Source: Larix kaempferi
Lineage: Eukaryota > Streptophyta > Pinopsida > Pinales > Pinaceae
Direction of reading: 5' to 3'
Assembly (NCBI GenBank): GCA_027924585.1
Contig: BSBM01000608.1
Coordinates: 5,148,501-5,212,500, forward strand
Length of the DNA: 64,000 nucleotides
Position 1 is the stretch's first letter, and every line of letters begins with the position of its first letter. The translations under genes were made by a program, and so were the position numbers. The notes under the pieces were generated by a model. That model saw only the letters and a list, made by a program, of their open reading frames with translations. It searched no databases and had not been told where the DNA came from. Positions 11,335 through 23,010 of the stretch are shown here, one piece after another.

Positions 11335-13017
11335 GGGATTTTTGAAATCCTTCCCCATTCAATTTTAATGCTAAATGGTTGCATAATGAGGATTTTCTTT
11401 CTTTGGTAAAGTCTAATTGGGTACCTTACCACATTGATCATCACTATTCTGCTACTATTCAATTCCTAAACAATCTTAAAATATTAAAGGCTATTACCAT
11501 CCCCTGGATAGTTACGGCTAAATCGAATAAGGAAATGACCTTCTGAAAATTGAGGAGCAATTGGATTCTCATTATACTTCCTTTCTAGATGGTTTTCTCT
11601 CCACATAATAGAAACTACATGTCTTGGAACTTGAATCTCCTCGCAGGAAGCTTTTGTTGGAAGAGGAGGCTTCTCTTAGGCTTAAGAGCCGAGCCATTTG
11701 GTTGCAACAAGGGGATTGTAATTCCAAATTCTTCCACAATTTCATTAAGCACATAATATATACTAAGTCTATATGGGAGATAGAATATGAGAGCAGGAAC
11801 TTGATCACTGGATTTCATGACATTGCAAGGGTGGGAGTGAAACACTTCTCGGACTTATATAGGGAATACCAAAAGGCCAATGCGTGTGCTCAGTTGGAGA
11901 CTATTGCATATTTTTTGAGTTTTGTCTCTAATTAACATAATATTGAACTTAATGATCCCATCTCCCGCGTAGAACTCCAGGCATCTATCAATTCAATGAA
12001 ACATGATAAGAGCCCAGGGCCTGATGGATGGCTAGTAGAATTCTACTCGAGCATGTTTGACCTTATTAGAGAGGATTTACTAGATGTCATTGAAGAATCC
12101 AGGGTTAAAGGTTGGGTTCTAACAGCTTTTAATACCACCTTTTCTAACATTGATCCCTAAGACAGACAAGGTAAAAAGGATGGACAATGTCAAGCCTATA
12201 TCTCTATGCAATTGTGTCTACAAACTGATCGCAAAAGTTATTGTGGATAGAATCACAAGCATCCTATCTAAATCTGTCTCTCTAGAGAAATTTGCTTTCC
12301 TTGAGGGTAGGCAGATTCATGATGCCATCAACATCGCTCAGGAAGTCCTGCATTCGACTAAAATCAAACGTATTCTAGCTATGATTATCAAAGCAAATTT
12401 ATCCAAAGCTTATGACATGGTGGATTGGACTTTTCTCGGACTCATTCTGCTACAGGTGGGTTTTCATCTCCATTTAGTGAACTAGATCCTTTCTTGTGTC
12501 CAGTTTGTTAGCTTTGCAGTTTTAATTAATGGATCGGCCTCATCCTTCTTTCGTCCAGGCAGAGGCGTTAGACAAGGATTTCCATTAGCCCCTCTTATAT
12601 TTCTTTTGTTTATGAAAGGACTAAGCCATACTAGCATATTTTCCAGAGCTAATGGTAATCCTAAAGGCTTCCATTTTGGAGGTACGATTTATATCTCCCA
12701 CTTTTTGTTTTTGATGACATCCTCCTATTCTCGGATGGATCCAAACAAGAGGTACTCAAATTCAAATCTTTGCTTGCTCTCTTCTCGGAGGCCACATGTA
12801 TGATCTGCAATCCTAATAAGTCTACCATCTCTACTATGAATCTGGATCATGAGGATTGCAAATGGATCTTCTCTCAATTTGAATTTGATCACATATATGT
12901 AAATCGGGGTCTTTCTTATTTAGGGTTCACTTTGAAAACTAATGATTATACAATTAAGTATTGGGCTTGGTTAATCAGTAAAGTTGAGAGAAAATTGTAG
13001 TTATGGTGCAATAAGTG
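11335..13017 (+). pseudogene. LINE ORF2 reverse transcriptase domain, broken
   Basis: After a linker (11624-11935: ESPRRKLLLEEEASLRLKSR, WLQQGDCNSKFFH) the RT follows: SMKHDKSPGPDGW near 11995, LIPKTDKVKRMDNVKPIS at 12148, and ANLSKAYDMVDWTFL at 12393, which contains the first catalytic Asp region. The active-site box FDDILLFSDG lies at 12710-12739, one base out of frame with the codons before it. LSYLGFTLK at 12910 is the usual post-RT segment. The family box is F/YADD; here it is FDD. Confidence 0.75.
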
Positions 13018-14166
13018 GTTATCAAAGGTTGGCAGATTCGTGCTTCTCAAATGTGTCATGGAAGGAATCCCTGTATACTAGGATACTCTTGCTCATATTC
13101 CGACTGTAGCCCATGAATGCATAAGGAAACTTTGTTTTAGCTTCCTATGGAGAAATCATTTGGATGGAAAACCTTATCACTGGGTCACATGGCATTTCCT
13201 TACCTTACCGAAATCCTGTGGTGGATGGGGTCTTAAACACCATGTGAGATTTCCCAAATCCCTTGCGGAAAAGGTATCTGGAGGGTGCTAAAAAGCGATA
13301 GTTTGTGGGTCACAACACCAAAAATATATGCATCCTATGACAATAATGGAATGGGTTCAAAGCAATGTTAAATTGGCAAGAAACATCTCCATTATTTGGA
13401 AAACCCTCTTATCAACTATTGACCTCATCGATGATTGGATCTCTTGGGATGTGGGAAATGGAAGACAAGTCAGACTTGAACTTGACCCCTAGGTTGGAAG
13501 TAATGGAAAGCACACACTCCCAGAATGGATGACATCCTCTCTTGTGGACAAAGGTTATATTTTCCTACATCAGATTCACGATTTGATCCATTCTACTCCA
13601 CAACATCAAGAATGGATCTTTGTTGAAGTCATGGGGTTCGAAAATGAAGCAAAGGTCCTTTGGAAAACATACTTAAAAGCGCTTTATGATATCCACATCT
13701 ATTTGGTCGAACGGGAGGACTCTTTAGTTTGGACTAAAAATGCATCTGGGGGCATCTACAAGTGTAATATATGATACTTTGTTTTACGTGAATATGAAGA
13801 TCTGCCTCCTATTTCATGGTCGAATAAGGAGATTTGGAGCTTAAATTTCCCCCTCAAATCTAAGTTGTTTTTGTGGCACACTTTAGCTGGAAAGGTTCTT
13901 GTATGGGACAATATTTAGAAGCATATAGGAGCAAGCCCTCACAAATGCCCGTTATGCAAAATCTGACGGTGAAAACATTGATCACATTTTCCTCAATTGC
14001 TCATACATTTATGATATGTGGAACTACACGTCGCAGGCCATGGGAATTCAATTTATATGGGAAGGGACAAACTTCAACAAGGCCTTCCGGCTCTGGCTTA
14101 GTTTACCTACCTTCAGGGACTATAGGGCCCTCCCGGCTCTGATGGTATGGGGAGCGTGGCTTGCTC
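13018..14166 (+). pseudogene. LINE ORF2 C-terminal zf-RVT region, broken
   Basis: Frames across this stretch read LQLWCNKWLSKVGRFVLLK-like text at 13000, GGWGLKH at 13220, and near 13818-13960 WSNKEIWSLNFPLKSKLFLW, then LAGKVLVWDNI, a stop, and HKCPLC. This is the zf-RVT zinc-binding domain found after the RT of plant LINEs. It ends at 14166 with a codon series (WGAWLA) that continues after the solo LTR insertion. Confidence 0.6.
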
Positions 14167-14611
14167 TGATCCGGATCTTGGGAGCTGAGAACCGGAAGGC
14201 TTGAATGCCGAGAGAGGAGGAAGTTAAGCATGCAAATCTGTCATAAAATTCACATGAAAAACACTAATCTTGCATGAGAATAAGCATGAACAAAAACATA
14301 TGAAATGAATGGGAGGTGAGGCTCAAAGAGGAGCCCCACCTCTGAAACTAATTACCAATAAGTCACTCAGATCTAATTAGTCTCACGATGAACAATAGAA
14401 AATAGAAGAGAAACCAAATGAGTAACTTCTTATTATGAGAAGGCTTCCTAGGCCTTTATATAGCATTATTACAATGTGTCTTGAGACCATACCATGGGCC
14501 AAAACTATGTGCTACCAAATACCATGGAAGAGAGTGGGTGGCCTCTCAATTTAATACTTTTATGGCTTATACATCCGAATTTAGACCATATGCCCTCTAA
14601 AATTCGGATCA
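14167..14611. mobile_element. Solo LTR inserted in the LINE
   Basis: The 445-bp segment starts TGATCCGG and ends TTCGGATCA, so the ends are TG...CA with a 7-bp inverted pair TGATCCG/CGGATCA. It is flanked by the 5-bp duplication TGCTC (14162-14166 and 14612-14616). Dropping the segment and one duplication restores the LINE codon run WGAWLA to RNKMNFQDLY. No internal domain is present, as expected for a solo LTR. A good TATA box (CTATATAAAGGCC) reads on the minus strand near 14452-14464, suggesting minus orientation, but this is not certain. Confidence 0.85.
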
Positions 14612-15114
14612 TGCTCGTAACAAAATGAATTTCCAGGATTTATATATTCCTCCATATGTATATGCAGCCAAGAGTATTGCTATCATGGAACACTTCCCTC
14701 GGCAAAAGAATGGAGCATCTATGGGAAGGATTGTGCAACAACAAATTGATAAATCGAAGGTCTGGTGTTATTTTGACGGAGCAACACAGGGACATCCGAG
14801 CACTGGAGGTGTGGGAGGCCTTCTTTTGTTATCTAACATGCATTATTACAAGTTCTCTATTGGAATTGGGGCTGCCATCAACAATAGAGCGAAGTTGATG
14901 GCTGTGGGGATGGTGGTAAAACTAGTAGTTTCTCGTGGGATCAAGAAATTGCAGATCTTTGGGGATTCACGAGTTGTTATTGACTGGCTTCAGCAGAAAA
15001 AGGCTCCCTTGAACATTTTCATATGACCCTTATTTGATGACATCTGTAGAGTGATGTCTCCCATTGATGATGTTTTATTTTTAGCACATTTAGAGAGAGC
15101 GAAATATCGGGTCT
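14612..15114 (+). pseudogene. LINE ORF2 RNase H domain, broken
   Basis: RNKMNFQDLY leads into an RVT_3-type RNase H: VWCYFDGATQGHPSTGGVGG (first catalytic Asp), then NNRAKLMAV where the family has NN.AEL.A, so the catalytic Glu appears to be Lys, then IFGDSRVVIDWLQ (third acidic residue kept). A stop at 15024-15026 is followed by DDVLFLAHLERAKYRV, where the outer element cuts in. The domain would degrade RNA in the RNA-DNA hybrid. Confidence 0.7.
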
Positions 15115-16173
15115 TGTGCTAGAGAATTCTTCCTACGGATAGTTAAATCCTCTCATAAATCAAACTAGACTCCTAGATGTTCAATCTATGACAGAAACAA
15201 AACAAATAGACACTAGAGTCTTCCTAAATCTAATTCATACATAAACTAACGAGTTATGGATAAGAGAAACAAATAGGTGACATACCTTAAACTCGACGAT
15301 TGTCCTTGCTTCTCTTGGATTGCTCCAATTCCAATCTTTGATCATAGACTCAGGAACCTTTAAAGAATAGAAGACAATACCTTCTCCAAAGCAGTATATA
15401 TATAAACCAATATCTAACAAAGAAACATAAGCAATTTCATGCATTCACCATTGAAAACATGAAATGGGAAGAATAGGGTAAGTTATCTTATTAGAGAAAC
15501 CAAAGAAGATGATTACAAGTGTTTTCACCTCGATGTCCAAATCAATGGCACTTCCTTCCAAGCTTTCTCCTCTTTCTATCTCTGCAAAACCCCCAAGACC
15601 ATAGGTTTGATGCCTCCAATTGCTCTCCCCTTAGCTCATGGATGGCCTCCTTCTTATAGGATTTGGGAGGCCAACTACTAAGAGAGGAAGGTGGATCTAG
15701 GTGAGTAAATGGTGGATCAAGGAGTTGAACCAGGACAAAGAGGGAGGATGAGGTGAGATTCGAAGGGAATCCCAATTCCAAGAAAATCTCCCCAGAGCTA
15801 AGATCCACAATCAAGGTTTAAAGAGGTTGTTAAGGAATTTTCGCGCCCTCAACACTGAGCATAGCGTGAAAATGTTGATATTTCCACTCCCCTACAGGCA
15901 TGAAGGGCACGAAAATGTTGTATTTTCGCACCTTGCACCATTAACAGGGTGCGAAAATATGGGTAAAGTTGTCTCAATGAGATGGCATTTGGCTCAATGA
16001 GGTGGCATTCGACCATCATCAATTGGATTTGCCTCCAAGGAAGGCCAAAGAGGGGACTAACTAGGTGGAAATGAGTCTCAACACTTGGTAGGAGGTAGGA
16101 CCATTAGGTTTTGCATGGTGATATGACATGAAGACTCGAAATGGTGCTCAAATCGACAATTTGAGGTATAAAA
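15115..16173 (-). repeat. 3' LTR of the outer element
   Basis: This is homologous along its length to 33216-34265. It starts TGTGCTAGAGAATTC on the plus strand and ends at TTGAGGTATAAAA, with decay in the last bases. The internal side carries CCCCCTAAAG on the plus strand, which reads as a short purine tract on the minus strand just before the LTR. It holds the inverted pair ATTTTCGCACC/GGTGCGAAAAT near 15930-15960. Confidence 0.8.
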
Positions 16174-17299
16174 AATGCCCCCTAAAGTGTGAGGTCAGAA
16201 GGAAGCTGATGGCCGAAACACTTTACAAATAAATGAGTCTGCAGAGATAGCTAAAAGGAGGTTGGAGAGGAGCTGCAAGGAAACATCAACAATATGCTAA
16301 ATGACTCCGAAGCAGGCATACCCTTGTTCGGAACAACCGACTCAAAACATGGCTTCCAACCAATACATCACAGATCCATGATAGTATTGAATTGATAAGG
16401 ACTGGAGATAAATCATGGCTACTAGGAACAAGCGTAGATCCATGATAAGACAATGACAAAACCACGACCAATACAAGAGTGTATCTATGTGACAGTACAT
16501 CAATGAGGTCACCAACATAATGTCTATGTGGGGACCTACTCAACAATCGCCATCGCAACCTGGATGTAAAAGAAACATCAGAACCATCTAGGGTCATCTA
16601 CCCGATCTCGGAGCGATACGAATCTGACCATGTGATTACAAGGTGTTGAAGTCGAACATGGCAGAGACTACTTGATTACTGACCAATGATGTGATCCGTT
16701 AACAATTACGAGGGTAATCACCAATGATGACAATGATTCCCAAGGTATCTCTAGTACAACCCAACGAATATGAATAAAGATTTTTTGAGTTCGAACATTC
16801 GAGGGATTATTCGATCAGAGGTCAATAATGAAAACCTACTATCGAATACGAGGAAAATTTCCATTGAGGCATGCAGGTACCAAGGTACTACAGTGGGTTC
16901 CTAAGCCTAATTATCGGATAATGAGTTGACGTTCATAGGAAGAGACGCGTCGAAGGAGGGCCATAATGAATCCCACAACATCGACACAAAACCGATATAG
17001 GAAAGAGGTGTGGAGTAATGGATCCAATGAGAATGGACTGACACAAAAGGTGGAGGTTGACAATATTGCAAAAGGTTGACTCAGGTTAACACTGATCCTT
17101 TGAGCATATAACGACATGAGGTATGACTTGGCAACAGGGATTAACAGAGATAAAAACCAAAAGGCGAGCTGACTCAAGTTAAGAGATTAATCAAAAGGAG
17201 ACTCACGATTGTAGTTATGACCTAGATGTATACTGAATACCCAAAGAAGACAAGGTGTGGATGCATGCCATGTTCAAAGGTAATGACTCATAGGCTACC
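16174..17299 (-). other. 3' internal region of the outer element, no recognised gene
   Basis: Open frames on the minus strand at 16286-16597 and 16911-17177 have no recognisable domain and sit where RT and integrase would be expected in an autonomous element. I see nothing else here. Confidence 0.5.
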
Positions 17300-18890
17300 A
17301 AAAAGATAGACTCGGTGTATTCCCCCATTTTCCCCCATCATGGTTGACGAGTACATCTTTGTTTTTTAACGAGCTTGAGGAGGATAACAGATGCTCGATA
17401 TAGCTCACTTTTGGGTGAGTCAAACCTTGTATATTTCACGAACCCAAGGAAGGAGAGGTTCGGTTCCATAAGGATCCTTCGATGTTTGATTTCATGAGTC
17501 CAGGGAAGGAAAACTCGACAATTTTTCATGTTTAGAGAGTCTGAAATAATCTAAAGAAGACTCCGAAGTTTAAATTTTTCGTAAAGTTAGTCCCCATACC
17601 CAAAAAAGTCTAAAATAATATCCAAAAGAAATCTCTTAATCAAAATTTGATTAAGGTGTACCTTTTTCGTAAAGAATCTAAGCAGTCTGAAAAAAGGGAT
17701 AAACTACCACCAAATAGACGTCCTTTCAAATACTTTTACAAGTGTGAAAGAGACAAGTTCACTTGGCAATCTTTTAATATTTCGAGAGTCTAAAAAGAGC
17801 CTTTAGAAAACTCTAGGAGTTCCTTTTTCGTATAAGTAGTCTCACGAGGTCAAAAAATGGATAAAATATCGCTCAAAAGATGACTTTGTCATGGTTTATA
17901 ATCGAGTACGACAAAGGTAAAAAGTAAACTCGGCACAATTCCTTTTCCCTAAATATTCTAGTGAGGCTGGATAAAGAGATAAACCTATACTCGTTAGAAA
18001 TGCCTTTTTACAAAAATTTTAACGAGCACAAAAATGGTATCAAAAAGCACTCGAAATATTTTTTATGTTTGGATCCAGAGCACAAAAAAGGAAAAAGTAA
18101 GCTCAAACCACTTTTCATGTTTTTAACCAGAGCACGAAAAATTGAAAAGTAAGCTCGACACCTCTTACAGTTTTTAACGAGCTCGAAGAAAGGTTGGAAG
18201 AATGCTCGTGGTATCTGCTTCATTTTTTAACGAGCTCGAAGAAAGGTTGGAAGAATGCTCGTGGTATCTGCTTCATTTTTTAACGAGCTTGCAACAGAAA
18301 ATGAACTATGCTCGGGATGATGGTTTCATTTTTTAGCGAGCTTGAAGTTGACAATAAACTATGCTTGGAATGAGGCCCATTGATGGGTTATTTCCCAACA
18401 TGATGTCCATAGGTTGGAAAGTTTTCCCCCAGCATTATCAGTCAAAGCTAGCGGCTTAACTATAGTATGGTGTCCAGAGGCTAGAGACATGCCCCCCAAG
18501 CTTCATTTGGTCTACCTACTCTTCTTTGTCACCCAATTAAATTCCTGGCTACTAATAGGAAAAGGTTCACCAGAGGGATTGGAAGAATGAGGATCAAGTG
18601 ATACAAGCAGATGAAATGAAGGTTCAAGTCCTAAATCTAGTGGGAGACTCGACTCAATGGGAGAGGAATCTATTTCATTTTTAACGAGTTTGACATAGAA
18701 AGGGAACTATTCTCATGATAGGTTTCATTTTTACACAAGCTTGAAACTGAAAGTAAACTATGCTTGTAGGGGCCTGTTTCATTTTTTAATGAGCTTAAAA
18801 GAGAATAAAACTATGCTTGAAGTATCCCATTTCATTTTTGAACGAGCTTAAAATAGAATAAAACGATGCTCAAAATTGGTTCCTACCCAA
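17300..18890. repeat. AACGAGCTYG degenerate tandem array
   Basis: Repeated units of 50-60 bp contain TTTTTAACGAGCTCG or -TTG and then an (A)TGCTCG. At 18181, 18234, 18287 and 18340 the spacing is exactly 53 bp. The first two units are identical and the others diverged. Looser copies run from about 17357 and again at 18680-18880. A longer block, CAACATGATGTCCATAGG to TTTTCCCCC, recurs about 490 bp apart (about 18398 and 18889), so there is a second level of duplication. Confidence 0.7.
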
Positions 18891-18941
18891 CATGATGTCT
18901 AGAGGTTGGTAGTTTTCCCCCATCATAAGAAGCTAGTGGTA

Positions 18942-19512
18942 TTAACTCAAGCATGATGTCGAGAGGGTGGAAACATGCCCCTCTAATATTCTTCCATGAT
19001 GAGAAGAAGTTATCAGTTCGCTAATGACTCGACTCCGACGTGATGTCCAAATCCGAGAGACATTGATGACGATGGTGGAGGAACCATTAGGACATGTGGA
19101 ACATTCATGGAAGTCTAGTGGCTGGCAATCATACAATGATTAGGTGTAAAAAATGAAAGTTGATCAATGGTCACTATGTTTCCGTGATGAGGAAAATACA
19201 TCACTCGAAAGAGTGTGGACACTACAACTTTCATGGAAAAGACATAATCTCGCCCAAGAAGGAGATTAAAATCTAAGGGACCTTGGACTACCATAACATC
19301 GATGCAGACAGTTTTCCCTCCTAAGGTAATAGGTAAATAAGGAAGGATCCCTAAAGGTCTAGTAGGTATTCTATTAAAATCCAATATCTGATTGGGGGCT
19401 GGCACAAGCTGAGGAGATCCTATAGCTTTCCAAGCGGTTGAGGATAAAATACTAACAAAAGCTCCTTCATCAACAATAGTGTGAAGTACGTTCCTACCAG
19501 TAACTTCTACAA
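18942..19512 (-). pseudogene. Outer element aspartic protease (retropepsin-like)
   Basis: The minus strand reads IFVEVTGRNVLHTIVDEGAF, VSILSSTAWKAIG, PAPNQILDFNRIPTRPLG and DFNLLLGRDY. This is a retropepsin fold with the active-site triplet as DEG and the conserved LLGRD near the end. The DEG form in place of DSG/DTG is known in some plant Ty3/gypsy lineages, so it is not clearly a defect. A TAG lies just upstream of IFVEV. No RT follows, which is the striking point. The protein would have matured the gag particle. Confidence 0.7.
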
Positions 19513-20018
19513 ATATCTAGAAAGGAACACTCGAAAGAAGATGAGATTCTGTAAGATTATTCCAATCGAAGGAAATAACCTTAGCACTTGGAGGGGATAC
19601 CGTGGAAATGGACAAGATTTCCCTTTTTCTAGAACAATATGAAATGACTAAGAAAACATCATTGGTTTTCAGTTCACTCTCAACTGGAAGAGTAGGATGA
19701 GATGAATATTTTGACATGATGACTACTTCAGTCTCAGCATTCTCCAATGAAAGAGAGGGATCGAGTGGAGATGGCGTCGACTCGATTACTTCAAATTCAC
19801 TCTCCAAAGGAAAAGAAGGATGAACTACTTGTTCTCTACTCTTTGAGGAAAGAGTGGGATCGACCAGGATGGAGCAGGATCAACTACTTTATCAACTAGT
19901 GAGGGGTCAAGGGACAACTTACGATATCCAGTTGGAAGGTGATTCTGGGATATAGAAATGTCGTCCAACAATTGTGAAGATTCATCCATGCGAGGACAAA
20001 GGTAAGTAAGGTGCATGT
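19513..20018 (-). pseudogene. Outer element gag C-terminal part (left of the inner insertion)
   Basis: Reading from 20018 leftward: DMHLTYLCPRMDESSQLLDD completes a zinc knuckle begun on the far side of the inner element (30460 onward). Ser/Pro/Glu-rich linker text follows (19517-20016, for example LSLENAETEVV) toward the protease. The two halves are in frame with each other once the inner element and one CCTTG are ignored. It has at least one frame change near 19820. Confidence 0.65.
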
Positions 20019-20023
20019 CCTTG

Positions 20024-22526
20024 TGTCACATCCCCAACCACTCCATTACCTTCATAGGTAGTGGGAGACCCTCATATCCATTTTTTTCCTCCAAAACCTT
20101 CTATTTTCACACAGCCGCAATGGCTTTCGATTCGAAATCCTCCCTTCCGCAATCCGCATTCCGGATCTCGAAAGTTGGATTTCCAAACTTACTTGCTCTG
20201 GAATACATCGCCTCTGCAATTCGCATTGTGGAACTCAGAACTGTAAGAATCCAAAATTCACACTCCAGTAAAAAACCCTTCTGCAATTCCGCAATCTGCA
20301 TTGCGGAACTTGGAACTACGAAAGTCCAAATCGTCGTCCCGGTGAACTTCTCCTTCCGACTTCCACAATCCGTAATCCGCATTGCGGGTGCAGAAAGTCG
20401 GAAGTCCAAACACACGAATCCAAGTTGATCACTGGCCTCTGCAATCCGCAATCAGCATTGCAAATGCGGGAATGCAGAACCACACTCTCTGCAACAACAA
20501 AATTCTCAGGGACATAACTTCCTCCTCCTTAATCCAAATTGGGCAAGGCTAGTACCGTTGGAAAGCTCTTGAAGATATCTATCCATTGGTGTACTCCCCT
20601 GTACCAACTAATGTCTCCAACCTTGTCAATATTCCAATTGAAGTTATGCTTATAAATCCCTTCCCTATGCATTTAACCTTCAACAAGAACTCTACTTGCC
20701 TCCTGCCATAACTTCATCCTTTCTTTTCCCCCACAGAGAGGTTATGAAAACCACAGGGGCCATACAACTCTTTTCCCCTGTCTAGGTGAGGCTAAGCAGT
20801 CCTTCAAACCAAATATGCAATGCATGAAGAAACACATAGATTGAATGGAACTAAGGCTAATTCATACATCTACACCTGTAAAAAGTAATGCATTAAACGC
20901 ATGCAAATGAATGAGGCATTCAATGTGAACTCAACCTTCTACTCAGGCTTATACACAGTCTACTTATCAATCAAATTTATATAAACATCCATTCAATAAG
21001 TTGGACATTAACACAAGAGAATAACACATGAAACATCAACATTTATTCCATAGAATACTTATCTTTGAATTCTTGAAGCTGCCCAAGCAATTGACTAAAT
21101 GAGAGAAACGTTCCACCCAACCTTAGGTCTTTGTCCATCCTATACTCTTTCAACTGAGAGACCACCCCCGAGTTGGGTTGTGTATCCACTAAGGAGGACT
21201 AAGGACTCTCTCACAGTCAAGATCTCATCCCCATGCTAACCCAATCTGTATTTGGGTTTGTGAAGCATACCAGAGAACAAGGATGCTAAGCCAACCTACA
21301 GTGGGTTTATCAAGCATACAGGGTAGACTAGTCATGCTAAGCCAACCTACAGTTGGGTTTATCAAGCATACAAGAACAACATTACCATGCTTAGCCAACC
21401 TACAGTTGGATTTATCAAGCATACAAGGGAAACATAACCATGCTAAGCCAACCTGCATTTGGGTTTATCAAGCATACAAGGTAGACTAGTCATGCTAAGA
21501 CAACCTGCAGTTGGGTTTATCAAGAATACAAGGGAAATAGGGAGGATATTGCTAAGCTAGTGATCTCAACCACAGAGATACAGGCATCTCAACACTCAAC
21601 AGATATGGAACCCACATTACCTACCTCACCCAAAACAAGCAAGGCCCTCTTCTCTGCTGCACAGTCCCTCAAGGCCCCTTCCCTTCCAGTGCTATTCAGG
21701 GTGGGCATAGAAAGGTCCAATTGATAGTTCTATGAGATTACAACCCTCAATGGGTTCATCAAGCATTCCAATCCTAAATCAACCTTCCATCTCTGTTTAT
21801 CCAACTGGCTCTTCTCAGGGTTACAGACTAAGCTCTGTCTCGCAGTTTGCCTCTCTGCAAACATAATCTAGGTATTCTCATGGCTCTGTAGTTCATCTCA
21901 TGTTTTTCCACTCACACAGAAATCGCGTTTTCCTTCTCTGCTCACGGCTTGGCTTTGCAACGCCATTCCATGACTGAATGAGTGAGCCCCCCCTTGGTTT
22001 TCGGGTCAACCATGGGTATTCGGCTGAACGTCGAATTCCATGGTGGTTGAGTGTCTTAGGGAACAAGTAACACAGGCCATGCCCCGCCATATGGATTCGC
22101 AGGGTCGCCCCATACTCAATTAACTTCATCAACGGGATTTCTCAACCACTCTCTTACAACAACAATAAATGTCAGCATGGAGGTCAAATGGGTTCATAAA
22201 TGAATGAGTGGTAGCATGGGATCCCATCCCATAACCCCCTCACCTATCCCTAGTGGATACACATGGCCCCTTCTCATTTGCTTCCTCCTTAGCTAGTTTT
22301 CTTGGTAATTCTTTGCAATATTTAAATGTTTACATCATTTACAATATTTCATGGCTTAATAGCCCATGAATAATCAAACTGTCAAATACTTGCCTATGCA
22401 ATTAAACCTTAAGCATCCACTAGTGGGGCCTTGGCCTTGAGCTCCATGTTAGGGAAACACACCTTGCATATACACAATATTTACATTAAGACCAATAAGC
22501 ACTAAGGAAAAAATAGGGGTATTATA
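20024..22526 (-). repeat. 3' LTR of the inner chromovirus (2.5 kb)
   Basis: On the minus strand it runs from TATAATACCCC (the other LTR has TGTAATACCCC) to GGATGTGACA. It contains the palindromic CCGCAAT/ATTGCGG block (20140-20480), the 52-bp hairpin array (21231-21535) and the CAAGGCCAAGGCCCCAC motif (22423-22439). It lacks the 0.5-kb extra segment found in the 5' LTR. Confidence 0.9.
21231..21535. repeat. 52-bp minisatellite in the inner 3' LTR
   Basis: Six units of about 52 bp each read CATGCTAAGCCAACCTACAG, then TTGGGTTTATCAAGCATAC and a short variable stretch. Each unit carries CCAAC...GTTGG, able to form a small hairpin. The counterpart in the other LTR is at about 29125-29430. Confidence 0.9.
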
Positions 22527-22541
22527 ACTCCCTCCCCCTTA
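22527..22541 (-). other. Polypurine tract of the inner element
   Basis: On the minus strand, TAAGGGGGAGGGAGT lies directly before the 3' LTR, the position and composition of a plus-strand priming tract. Confidence 0.85.
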
Positions 22542-23010
22542 GAACAACACCATCCTCGGTGTTCCCAAAATTGAACAAAAATCGGAATGCCTCTCTCATG
22601 GAATCCTCTAGCTCCCATGTAGCATGTTCGGGACTAAGGTACTTCCATTGCACCTTCACCTTCCTGATGGTCCTGTTCCAAAGAAAAATAACCTTCCTGT
22701 CGAGTATGCACATAGGCTCCACTTGGAACTCTCCTTCGGGTTCCACCTATATCACATGTCAAGCAATGATATGATTAGGATCATGTACATATTTCTTAAG
22801 CAAAGAGACATGGAAAACATTATGATCTTTCACGTTAACAGGCAATGCAATCCTATATGCAACAGGTCCTATGATATCAAGGACTTCAAATGGTCCACAA
22901 TATCTGGGTTCCAACTTGGCACAACTTCCCAACTTCATGGAAATCTTCCTGGGTCTCACTCTTAAGTAAACATGATCCCCAATATGAAATTCCTTGTGCA
23001 CTCTCTTCAA
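22527..23010 (-). pseudogene. Inner integrase C-terminus and chromodomain-like tail
   Basis: 22759-23010 reads HIGDHVYLRVRPRK, KLEPRYCGPFEVLDIIGPVA and HNVFHVSLLKKYVHDPNH, the GPF/Y-type integrase C-terminal module. 22522-22746 reads ILDRKVIFLWNRTIRKVKVQ and WKYLSPEHATWELEDSMREA, a chromodomain-like segment (VQWK.., ATWE.E). In chromoviruses this tail steers insertion toward particular chromatin. The frame differs from that of the integrase core, so there is a shift between them. Confidence 0.8.

Larger units (their letters stand above)
8597..15114 (+). mobile_element. L1-type LINE, 5' portion (decayed)
   Basis: A non-LTR retrotransposon with the plant L1 layout: ORF1 with a DUF4283-like part and CCHC knuckle, then ORF2 with endonuclease, reverse transcriptase, zf-RVT and RNase H. 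Every part carries stops and frameshifts. It is interrupted at 14166/14167 by a solo LTR and cut at 15114/15115 by the outer LTR retrotransposon. Its last codons resume at 34271. No poly-A tail was found directly after the coding end. The exact 5' boundary is unknown. Confidence 0.8.

Noticed and set aside
19450-19460. Calling the DEG triplet of the outer protease an inactivating mutation
   Set aside because: DEG at this position is found in some plant Ty3/gypsy proteases, so it may be normal for the lineage.
21231-21535. Regular repeats with short variable gaps resembling a CRISPR array
   Set aside because: It lies inside a plant LTR, is matched unit by unit in the other LTR (29125-29430), the gaps are not unique spacers, and no cas genes are present.
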